The notes under the pieces: generated by a model
Database searches by the model: none
Seen by the model: only the letters and a program-made list of their open reading frames with translations
Told to the model about the DNA's origin: nothing
Shown: piece after piece, positions 8,406-15,260 of the stretch
How positions within the stretch are numbered: the stretch's first letter is position 1
How the letters are laid out: every line of letters begins with the position of its first letter
Assembly: GCA_025352345.1 (NCBI GenBank)
Contig: JANXTP010000105.1
Span: 1-30,927 of the forward strand
Direction of reading: 5' to 3'
Length of the DNA stretch: 30,927 bases
Source of the DNA: Burkholderiales bacterium
GTDB lineage: Bacteria > Pseudomonadota > Gammaproteobacteria > Burkholderiales > Burkholderiaceae_C
Translations under genes and position numbers: made by a program

Positions 8406-8915
8406 TCATGGCAAGAGCGTGAGGCCGAGCGGGGTCTCGGCCTGGAATGTGACCTGCCGGCGGGTGTCGTCGCTGTCGGTATCGATCAATGGCGCATCGA
8501 CCATCGCGATCTCGATGCGCAGGTCGCACGGTGGCAGCAAGCCCGCCGCGCGCTCGGGCCATTCGACCAGCTTCAGCCCGGTGCTCGCGAACACCTCGCG
8601 GAAACCGGCGTCCTCGAATTCCTGCGGGTCATCGAAACGGTAGAAGACGAAGTGCCAGATGCTCAGTCCTGGCAGGGCGTAGGGCTCCATCACGGCGTAG
8701 GTGGGGCTCTTGATCGCACCGACCACGTCGAGCGCGCGCAGCAGGTGGCGAACGAAGGAAGTCTTGCCGGCGCCCAGGGTGCCATGCAGCTCGATGCAGG
8801 CCGTGCGCAGCGACGCGTTCCCCGCCAGCGCCTGGGCGGTGGCTGCGCAGTCGGCCTCGTCGGTCCACAGCACAGTGCGCACGGTGTGCAGGTCGCGTGC
8901 TTCTAAGATCGGCAT
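8406..8915 (-). CDS. tsaE: tRNA t6A modification ATPase TsaE
   Basis: 169 aa. TsaE is the ATPase that works with TsaB and TsaD to form threonylcarbamoyl-adenosine at position 37 of ANN-decoding tRNAs. Seen: Walker A GTLGAGKTSF (45-54), SPTYAVMEPY (70-79), FYRFDDPQEFEDAGFREVF (91-109) and LVEWPERA (116-123). The normally conserved His-Phe-Asp-x-Tyr-Arg motif reads HFVFYR (88-93), with Val90 where Asp is expected. The ATG at 8915 was chosen because Pro-Ile-Leu and the following strand fit the family start; the long open frame upstream is antisense to queG. It is divergent from queG and 18 bp upstream of amiC. Confidence 0.92.
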   Translation of the reverse strand: MPILEARDLHTVRTVLWTDEADCAATAQALAGNASLRTACIELHGTLGAGKTSFVRHLLRALDVVGAIKSPTYAVMEPYALPGLSIWHFVFYRFDDPQEFEDAGFREVFASTGLKLVEWPERAAGLLPPCDLRIEIAMVDAPLIDTDSDDTRRQVTFQAETPLGLTLLP

Positions 8916-8978
8916 GCCGGCGGCTGGCGGTGCGGTCGTTGGCACGGAGAGTGAGCCAACGTCAGAGAGGAATGAGGC
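8916..8978. promoter_or_regulatory. Divergent tsaE/queG intergenic region
   Basis: These 63 bp separate the two divergent genes and must hold at least the queG leader. A purine-rich GAGAGGAATGAGG just before the queG ATG is a ribosome binding site. I could not pick convincing -35/-10 boxes. Confidence 0.5.
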
Positions 8979-10079
8979 ATGTTGACTGCGGACGGTGTGG
9001 ACCTGTCGCTGTTGTGGTCGCGCATGCAGGCGTGGGCGGGACAACTCGGATTTTCCCAGATCGGGGTGTCCGACGTCGATCTGAGCGCGGCAGAACCCGG
9101 CCTGCAGGCGTGGTTGTCGGCTGGTTGCCACGGTTCCATGGACTACATGGCCCGCCACGGCCTCAAACGCGCCCGCCCGGCCGAGCTGGTGCCGGGCACG
9201 CTGCGGGTGCTGACGGCGCGGATGGACTACCTGCCGGCGCCGGCTTCGGGTGCATCCGACGATTGGCAGGCGATTGAATGGCAGCGCCTGAAGACGCCGG
9301 AGCAAGCGACGGTGTCGGTCTATGCCCGCGGTCGTGACTACCACAAGGTGCTGCGCCAACGCCTGCAGACGCTGGCCGACCACATTGCCGCGGCCATCGG
9401 CCCGTTCGGCTACCGCGTGTTCACCGATTCGGCGCCGGTGCTCGAGGTGGAGCTCGCCACCCGCAGCGGCGCGGGCTGGCGCGGCAAGCACACGCTGGCG
9501 CTGCACCGTGATGCCGGCTCGATGTTCTTCCTCGGTGAGATCTGCCTCGACCTGCCACTGCCGGTGACCGATCCCGTGGCGGCGCACTGCGGCAGCTGCA
9601 GCGCCTGCATCGACATCTGCCCGACCCAGGCGATCGTCGCACCCTACCGGCTCGATGCACGCCGCTGCATCAGCTACCTGTCGATCGAGCACCCTGGCCC
9701 GATTCCCATCGAGTTCCGCCAGCCCATGGGCAACCGCATCTACGGCTGCGACGACTGTCAGCTGGCGTGCCCGTGGAACAAGTACGCCCGGCGCAGCCCG
9801 CTGCCTGATTTCGACGTGCGCCCGGTGCTGGCCGATCCGACGTTGCTTGAGCTGTGGGCGTGGAGCGAAGCCGATTTCCTGCGCCACACCGAAGGCAGCG
9901 CGATCCGCCGCATCGGTCACGAGCGCTGGCGCCGCAACCTGGCGGTGGCGCTGGGCAATGCGCTGCGGGCCTCTTCCGATGCGGCCCTGGTCGATGCGTT
10001 GCGCGCCGCGCTGGTGGCCGCACGCCCCGACGCCAGTGCGCTGGTTTGTGAACACATCGATTGGGCGCTGGACGGCTGA
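8979..10079 (+). CDS. queG: Epoxyqueuosine reductase QueG
   Basis: 366 aa cytoplasmic cobalamin- and Fe-S-dependent enzyme that reduces epoxyqueuosine to queuosine in tRNA, the last step of queuosine synthesis. The ferredoxin-like part has two 4Fe-4S motifs: CGSCSACIDIC (Cys204, 207, 210, 214) and C230 with GCDDCQLAC (Cys257, 260, 264). FTDSAPVLE (148-156) carries Asp150, the position of the catalytic acid, and YARGRDYHK (115-123) is also typical. Length is usual. The ATG at 8979 has a good ribosome site. It is followed after 19 bp by xerD. Confidence 0.96.
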   Translation: MLTADGVDLSLLWSRMQAWAGQLGFSQIGVSDVDLSAAEPGLQAWLSAGCHGSMDYMARHGLKRARPAELVPGTLRVLTARMDYLPAPASGASDDWQAIEWQRLKTPEQATVSVYARGRDYHKVLRQRLQTLADHIAAAIGPFGYRVFTDSAPVLEVELATRSGAGWRGKHTLALHRDAGSMFFLGEICLDLPLPVTDPVAAHCGSCSACIDICPTQAIVAPYRLDARRCISYLSIEHPGPIPIEFRQPMGNRIYGCDDCQLACPWNKYARRSPLPDFDVRPVLADPTLLELWAWSEADFLRHTEGSAIRRIGHERWRRNLAVALGNALRASSDAALVDALRAALVAARPDASALVCEHIDWALDG

Positions 10080-10098
10080 TGCATCGCAGAATCGCCGC

Positions 10099-11001
10099 AT
10101 GAGCCCGCTCCCCGTAAGCGCCGCTGCCATCGATCGCTTCATTGACGCGCTGTGGATCGAGGATGGCCTGTCGGCCAACACCTTGGCTGCTTACCGGCGC
10201 GACCTGACGCTGTATGCGCAATGGCTGAGCGACCAACCTGCGGCCGCGCTCAACGCCACCACCGAAACCCATTTGCGCGACTACGCGGTGGCGCGCCACG
10301 CCGGCAGCAAGGCGAGCAGCACCAATCGCCGGCTGACGGTGTTCAAGCGCTACTTCCGCTGGGCGCTGCGCGAAAGCCTGATCACCGCCGACCCGACGCT
10401 GAAGTTGTTGGCAGCGAAGCAGCCGCTGCGCGTGCCGAAGATATTGAGCGAAGCGCAGGTCGAGGCGCTGCTGGCCGCGCCCGATGTGACCACGCCGCTG
10501 GGCCTGCGCGACCGCACGATGATGGAGCTGATGTACGCCAGCGGCTTGCGCGTGAGCGAACTGGTCACGCTGAAGACGGTGCACCTGGGCCTGGTCGATG
10601 GGGCCTTGCGCATCACCGGCAAATGTGCAAAAGAGCGGCTGGTGCCCTTCGGCGAGGAGGCGCGGGTCTGGCTGATGCGCTACTTGGAAGCTGCGCGGGC
10701 AGAGATATTGAACAAGCAAGTGAGTGACGCCCTGTTCGTCACCGCGCGCGGCGGGCCGATGACGCGGCAGATGTTCTGGCGGCTGATCAAGCAGCATGCG
10801 CTGCGCGGCGGTGTGCATGTGCCGCTGTCGCCGCACACGCTGCGCCACGCCTTTGCGACCCACCTGCTGAACCACGGCGCCGACCTGCGGGCGGTGCAGA
10901 TGTTGCTAGGCCATACCGACATCTCGACGACGACGATCTACACCCACGTTGCCCGCGAACGCTTGAAAACGCTGCACACGGCGCATCACCCTCGCGGGTG
11001 A
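10099..11001 (+). CDS. xerD: Site-specific tyrosine recombinase XerD
   Basis: 300 aa, the usual length. XerD pairs with XerC to resolve chromosome dimers at dif. The N-terminal SAM-like DNA-binding domain (about 8-95) starts IDRFIDALWIEDGLSANT. The catalytic domain holds the full set: Arg151 (ASGLRVSEL), Lys175 (ITGKCAKER), His246 and Arg249 (HTLRHAFATHLL), His272 (LLGHTDISTT) and Tyr281 (IYTHV). The start is the ATG at 10099; the open frame further upstream is a shadow of queG. The sequence favours XerD over XerC (LLNHGADLRAVQMLLGH). The gene is intact and is a housekeeping recombinase, not an integrase of an element. Confidence 0.95.
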   Translation: MSPLPVSAAAIDRFIDALWIEDGLSANTLAAYRRDLTLYAQWLSDQPAAALNATTETHLRDYAVARHAGSKASSTNRRLTVFKRYFRWALRESLITADPTLKLLAAKQPLRVPKILSEAQVEALLAAPDVTTPLGLRDRTMMELMYASGLRVSELVTLKTVHLGLVDGALRITGKCAKERLVPFGEEARVWLMRYLEAARAEILNKQVSDALFVTARGGPMTRQMFWRLIKQHALRGGVHVPLSPHTLRHAFATHLLNHGADLRAVQMLLGHTDISTTTIYTHVARERLKTLHTAHHPRG

Positions 11002-11019
11002 TCCCAGATCAGACCCGCG
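10993..11019 (+). terminator. Hairpin at the xerD stop codon (possible terminator)
   Basis: CGCGGGT (10993-10999) pairs with ACCCGCG (11013-11019) across a 13-nt loop. The stem contains the first base of the xerD TGA. No T-run follows, so it may only slow or attenuate transcription into the next gene. The remaining 85 bp before 11105 hold no gene. Confidence 0.4.
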
Positions 11020-11104
11020 CGGCTGATTTCAGCCCGCTGCGGTGCCGCCGAGCTGAAAACCCGCACTCCTACAATCCGCCGCAATCCAGAAAGGCCCGCC
11101 CTCC

Positions 11105-12496
11105 ATGAAAGTCACCGCGTCCAATTTCAAGGCTTACGACATCCGCGGCATCGTCGGCAAGACGGTCGATGAGACCTTCGCCGAACACCTGGGCCGGGCC
11201 TTCGGCAGCGAGGCCGTGAAGGCGGGCGAGCGGGCCGTGGCGGTGGGCCGCGATGGGCGTCTGTCCGGGCCGGCGCTGGCCGCGGCATTGATCCGCGGGC
11301 TGGCCTCGACCGGGCTCGACGTGGTCGACCTCGGCGCCGTCACCACGCCGATGCTGTACTACGTGGCCGCCACGCGCGGGCGCCGCGGTTGCCACAGCGG
11401 GATCATGGTGACAGGCAGCCACAACCCGAAGGACTACAACGGCTTCAAGATGGTGCTGGCAGGCCGCGCCATTTATGGCGACGAGATCCAGGGCCTGCGC
11501 GTGCGCATGGAGGCGGAAGACTATGTGGTCAAGGCCGGCCGCTCGGCCACGATGGACATCGTGCCCGAGTACAGCGCGCGCATCACCGGCGACGCCAAGC
11601 TCAGGCGCCCGATGAAGATCGTGGTCGATTCGGGCAACGGCATCCCGGGCGCGTCGGCCCCGGGCATCCTGCGCGCGCTGGGTTGCGAGGTGACCGAGCT
11701 GTACTCCACCGTCGATGGCGACTTTCCCAACCACCACCCTGACCCGAGCAAGCCCGAGAACCTGGCTGATTTGATCCGCACCGTGCAAAGCACCGATGCC
11801 GAGATCGGCCTGGCTTTCGACGGCGACGGCGACCGCCTGGGCGTGGTGACGAAAGACGGCAACATCATCTACCCCGACCGCCAGCTGATGCTGTTCGCGA
11901 AAGACGTGCTCAGCCGCAACGCCGGCGCCACCATCATCTTCGACGTGAAGTGCACCCAGCGCCTCGCGCCGGTGATCCGCAAGGCCGGTGGCAAGCCGCT
12001 GATGTGGAAAACCGGCCACTCGCTGGTCAAGGCGAAGATGAAGCAGGTGAAGGCGCCGCTGGCCGGCGAGATGAGCGGCCACATCTTCTTCGGCGAGCGC
12101 TGGTACGGCTTCGACGACGCCACCTACACCGCGGCGCGGCTGCTGGAAATCTTGAGCCGCAGCAAAGACCCCAGTCGCGTCTTGAATGCATTACCGACCA
12201 GCTTCAACACCCCCGAGCTGAACGTGCCCTGCGCCGAAGGCGAGCCCAAGGTGCTGGTGCAAAAGCTGCTGGAAACAGCCAAGTTTCCTGGCGCGCTGGA
12301 GGTCATCACCATCGACGGGTTGCGCGCTGAGTACAAGGATGGGTTCGGCCTCATCCGTTCTTCCAACACGACGCCGGTGCTGGTGATGCGCTTTGAAGGC
12401 CACACCGAAAAGGCACTGCACCGCATCCAGGCCGATTTCATGGCCGCGCTGCTGGCAGTGAAGCCCGACGCGCAGATCGCCAAGGCGGCGCACTGA
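11105..12496 (+). CDS. Phosphomannomutase/phosphoglucomutase (AlgC/ManB-type)
   Basis: 463 aa. It interconverts hexose 6- and 1-phosphates, feeding GDP-mannose and UDP-glucose pathways for LPS and exopolysaccharide. The active-site phosphoserine loop is TGSHNPKDYNG with Ser105; the metal loop is DGDGDR (239-244); the sugar loop is GEMSGHIFF (321-329); the C-terminal phosphate-binding loop is RSSNTTP. Four domains are present at normal length. The ATG at 11105 fits the family start (MKVTASNFKAYDIRG). The closest named enzymes are Pseudomonas AlgC and other PMM/PGM; the sugar preference cannot be settled by eye. It lies 37 bp upstream of waaA, consistent with an LPS-core transcript. Confidence 0.93.
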   Translation: MKVTASNFKAYDIRGIVGKTVDETFAEHLGRAFGSEAVKAGERAVAVGRDGRLSGPALAAALIRGLASTGLDVVDLGAVTTPMLYYVAATRGRRGCHSGIMVTGSHNPKDYNGFKMVLAGRAIYGDEIQGLRVRMEAEDYVVKAGRSATMDIVPEYSARITGDAKLRRPMKIVVDSGNGIPGASAPGILRALGCEVTELYSTVDGDFPNHHPDPSKPENLADLIRTVQSTDAEIGLAFDGDGDRLGVVTKDGNIIYPDRQLMLFAKDVLSRNAGATIIFDVKCTQRLAPVIRKAGGKPLMWKTGHSLVKAKMKQVKAPLAGEMSGHIFFGERWYGFDDATYTAARLLEILSRSKDPSRVLNALPTSFNTPELNVPCAEGEPKVLVQKLLETAKFPGALEVITIDGLRAEYKDGFGLIRSSNTTPVLVMRFEGHTEKALHRIQADFMAALLAVKPDAQIAKAAH

Positions 12497-12533
12497 CTTC
12501 AGCCCTCCAGTTCGCTGCTGCCCGCTGACCGCT

Positions 12534-13868
12534 GTGCAGCACCTGGCGCGCCTCGCCTACGCCACGCTGCTGTGGCTGGCCACACCGGTTTATCTGCTGA
12601 AGTTGTGGCGGCGCGGGCGTGCCGAACCGCTGTACCGCCACGCTATTCGTGAGCGCTTCGGCTGGTACGGTGTCGACGCAGCCACATCGGGCTGGGTGTG
12701 GGTGCATGCGGTGTCGCTGGGCGAAACGCGGGCCGCGGCTGCGCTGGTGGCGGCCTTGCGCATGCAGCGCCCCGGCATGCGCCTGCTACTGACCCACAGC
12801 ACCGCCACTGGCCGCGCGGCGGGCGCCGCCTTGCTGCAGCCCACTGACCGCCAGGTGTGGCTGCCGTTCGACACGCCGGGCGCGGTGTCGCGCTTCTTCA
12901 TGCACTTTCAGCCCGCCGTGGGCGTGCTGATGGAAACCGAGATCTGGCCCAACCTGGTGCATGCCGCGCAGCGCCGCGGCGTGCCGATGGTGCTGGCCAA
13001 TGCGCGCCTGAGTGAGCGCAGTGCCCGCAAGGCCGATCGATTGCAGGCGCTGTTCGGGCCGGCTGCGCGCAGCGTGGCGCTGGTGCTGGCGCAAACGCCC
13101 GAAGACGCCGAGCGCCTGCGGGCCGTGGGCGCGCCGCGCGTGGAGGTGTGCGGCAACGTCAAGTTCGACATGACGCCCGACGCTGCACAACTCGCACGGG
13201 GCCACGCGTGGCGGCAAGCCATCGGCCGCCCGGTGGTGCTGGCCGCCAGCACGCGCGAAGGCGAAGAGGCTGCCTTGCTGCGCGCCTGGGCGCTGATGCG
13301 CCAGCAGCCGCCTGCAACGCGCCCGCTGCTGCTGATCGTGCCCCGCCACCCGCAGCGCTTCGACGAGGTGGCTGCGCTGATCGCGGCCAGCGGCCTCACC
13401 GCCGTGCGCCGCAGCGCCTGGGCAGACACGCCGCCGCCCGGGGCCACGCAAGCCGATGTGTGGCTGGGCGACTCCATCGGCGAAATGGCGGTCTATTTCA
13501 GCTGCGCGCAGGTGGCGCTGCTGGGCGGCAGCTTCGAGCCGCTGGGCGGCCAGAACCTGATCGAAGCCGCCGCCTGCGGCTGCCCGGTGCTGATGGGCCC
13601 GCACACCTACAACTTCGCCGATGCGGCCGTGCTGGCGCAACGTGAAGGCGCGGCGATGCGGGTGGTTGACATTGAGGCGGCGGTGCGGGTCGCAAGCGAA
13701 ATGCTCGTAACGTCGGGGCGCAATGAACGCAACACGTCGAAGCTCCGCGAGTCGACCTATCCCAGCGCCGACCACGCCTTAACATTTGCCAGTAGGAACC
13801 GCGGCGCTGCTAAACGCATGGCGCAGCAGATTGATGCGTTTATCGCGGCAGCTACGACATCCACTTGA
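12534..13868 (+). CDS. waaA: 3-deoxy-D-manno-octulosonic acid (Kdo) transferase WaaA
   Basis: 444 aa inner-membrane GT30 enzyme that adds Kdo to lipid IVA. It starts with GTG at 12534. A hydrophobic N-terminal anchor (residues 5-22) precedes the glycosyltransferase_N domain with VWVHAVSLGE (Glu64 is the catalytic position), LLTHSTATG, LPFDTPGAV and METEIWPN (133-140). The GT-B C-terminal half has VCGNVKFD, LAASTREGEE, LLIVPRHPQRF, LGDSIGEM and GGSFEPLGGQNLIEAAACGCPVL split over the UDP/CMP-sugar site. The last 60 residues are polar and less typical of the family (SGRNERNTSKLREST), and the DNA there is less GC-rich. It ends at the hairpin before the convergent RTX gene. Confidence 0.94.
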   Translation: MQHLARLAYATLLWLATPVYLLKLWRRGRAEPLYRHAIRERFGWYGVDAATSGWVWVHAVSLGETRAAAALVAALRMQRPGMRLLLTHSTATGRAAGAALLQPTDRQVWLPFDTPGAVSRFFMHFQPAVGVLMETEIWPNLVHAAQRRGVPMVLANARLSERSARKADRLQALFGPAARSVALVLAQTPEDAERLRAVGAPRVEVCGNVKFDMTPDAAQLARGHAWRQAIGRPVVLAASTREGEEAALLRAWALMRQQPPATRPLLLIVPRHPQRFDEVAALIAASGLTAVRRSAWADTPPPGATQADVWLGDSIGEMAVYFSCAQVALLGGSFEPLGGQNLIEAAACGCPVLMGPHTYNFADAAVLAQREGAAMRVVDIEAAVRVASEMLVTSGRNERNTSKLRESTYPSADHALTFASRNRGAAKRMAQQIDAFIAAATTST

Positions 13869-13873
13869 ACCAG

Positions 13874-13911
13874 GTCAGCGTGCAGCTTGCTGATACGCGC
13901 TGCACGCTGAC
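13874..13911. terminator. Bidirectional hairpin between convergent waaA and RTX genes
   Basis: GTCAGCGTGCAGC (13874-13886) is a perfect 13-bp complement of GCTGCACGCTGAC (13899-13911), with a 12-nt loop. It lies 5 bp after the waaA stop and 7 bp before the RTX stop on the other strand. There is no T-tract, but the position and stem strength make a shared terminator likely. Confidence 0.75.
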
Positions 13912-13918
13912 TTCCGCC

Positions 13919-15250
13919 TCAAGCCCAACTCGGCGCAATCACCGGATTCAGCGCCGCCGCGTAATTCGCCGGCAAGGTTATCTGACCCGCCACTGGTGGT
14001 GAGAACGACGCCATCGCATTGACCAATTGCTGCACTTGCGAGGCCAGCAAAGCCTGCCCGTCGGCGAGCTTGAAGCTTTCGATCTGATGGCTCGGGCTCG
14101 TGTACCAGCCGTTGATCGTCAGCCGGTCGGTCGTGCCGATCACCGACAGCTCCAGGTTGTTGCCGACCTGGCGCAGCCAGATCTGGTCTTCGGTGGCGCC
14201 AGCCAGAACGTCGAGGCGGTCTGTTCCACCGGCATCGGTCACGATGTCGGCGCCCTGCGTGCGGCCCCACACATAGATATCGTTCGACGTCGTCGAGGTG
14301 TCGTTCAGCGTGTCAGACCCCAGGCCGCCGCTGTAGGTGTCGTTGCCGGCGCCACCCGCCAGCACGTTGGCGCCGGAGTTGCCAGTGAGCACGTTGTTGA
14401 GCGTGTTGCCGGTGGCATTGATCGCGGACGATCCTGTTAGCGCCAGGTTCTCGAGGTTGGCGCCCAGCGTCCAGCTCACAGCCGACTGAACAGTGTCGAT
14501 GCCTTCGTTCGCTACTTCTTTGATCACGTCGTACACGATGTCGACGAAGTACGTGTCGTTGCCGAGGCCGCCCACCATGGTGTCGGCGCTCCCACCCCCG
14601 CTCAGCGTGTCGTTGCCGGCGCCGCTGGTCAGCACATTGTTCCCGTAGTTGCCAGTGAGGACGTTGTCGAGCGCGTTACCTGTTCCATTGATTGCGATCG
14701 ACCCGGTCAGCGTAAGGTTCTCAAACGCGTTGCCGAGTGTCCAGGTCACTGCCGACTGGACGGTGTCTGTCCCCTCGTCAGCCAGCTCGGTCACCACATC
14801 GGTCGCCACATCGACCAAGTAGAAGTCGTTGCCTGCGCCACCAATCATCATGTCAACGCCTGTGCCACCGTTCAGCGTGTCGTTACCGGCACCGCCTGTC
14901 AGCAGATTGCTGGCGCTGTTGCCCGTCAGGGCGTTGTCGAGCGAATTGCCTGTGCCATGGGTTGCAGAAGAACCCGTGAGCGTCAAGTTCTCAAAATTCG
15001 CGCCCAGAGCCCAAGTCACCGCTGCCTGAACCGAATCGGTGCCTTCGCTGGCCGCTTCGGTTACCACGTCTGTGGCCACATCGAGGATGTAGAGATCGTT
15101 GCCCACGCCGCCGATCAAGGTGTCGGTTCCGGAGCCGCCGTTCAACGTGTCGTTGCCAGCGCCGCCCGTCAGCGTGTTGTTCGCCGTGTTGCCGATGAGG
15201 TGGTTGTTCAGCGCGTTGCCAGTGCCATTGATTACGGCGGTGCCGATCAT
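13919..15250 (-). CDS. RTX C-terminal segment, out of frame with the upstream RTX lipase gene
   Basis: 443 codons from the first in-frame ATG, but that ATG (15250) lies inside a repeat and has no ribosome site, so this is most likely the detached 3' part of the 15261-19592 gene. The frame stays open upstream: before the ATG it reads STLGESVENLT, the tail of a repeat unit. It carries three 90-residue repeats and one partial unit with Ca-binding GGAGNDTLNGG nonapeptides. A terminal domain follows with WLRQVGNNLELSVIGTTDRL, FKLADGQALLASQVQQLV and an end ...LNPVIAPSWA, of the type seen at C-termini of type I secreted RTX proteins. If the shift is real, the lipase loses this part and probably its secretion signal. 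If it is a sequencing error, 13919-19592 is one gene of about 1890 codons. Confidence 0.85.
   Translation of the reverse strand: MIGTAVINGTGNALNNHLIGNTANNTLTGGAGNDTLNGGSGTDTLIGGVGNDLYILDVATDVVTEAASEGTDSVQAAVTWALGANFENLTLTGSSATHGTGNSLDNALTGNSASNLLTGGAGNDTLNGGTGVDMMIGGAGNDFYLVDVATDVVTELADEGTDTVQSAVTWTLGNAFENLTLTGSIAINGTGNALDNVLTGNYGNNVLTSGAGNDTLSGGGSADTMVGGLGNDTYFVDIVYDVIKEVANEGIDTVQSAVSWTLGANLENLALTGSSAINATGNTLNNVLTGNSGANVLAGGAGNDTYSGGLGSDTLNDTSTTSNDIYVWGRTQGADIVTDAGGTDRLDVLAGATEDQIWLRQVGNNLELSVIGTTDRLTINGWYTSPSHQIESFKLADGQALLASQVQQLVNAMASFSPPVAGQITLPANYAAALNPVIAPSWA
14417..15226 (-). repeat. Three tandem 270-bp (90-residue) RTX repeats
   Basis: Units 15226-14957, 14956-14687 and 14686-14417 each encode 90 residues. 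Each begins GTGN(A/S)LxN, passes LTGGAGNDTLNGG and a GNDxYxxDV strand, and closes with WxLGxxFENLTLTG or a close variant. A partial fourth unit starts at 14416 (ATGNTLNNVLTGN). Equal lengths indicate duplication by recombination. Confidence 0.9.
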
Positions 15251-15260
15251 GGTCAGGTTC

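Noticed and set aside
8916..10181. Upstream extension of the tsaE frame to 591 codons
   Set aside because: It lies antisense to queG and the start of xerD and has no TsaE or other domain; the family start is at 8915.
10099..11001. Tyrosine recombinase as sign of an integrative element
   Set aside because: Length, sequence style and queG neighbourhood identify housekeeping XerD; no att-like repeats or cargo genes are adjacent.
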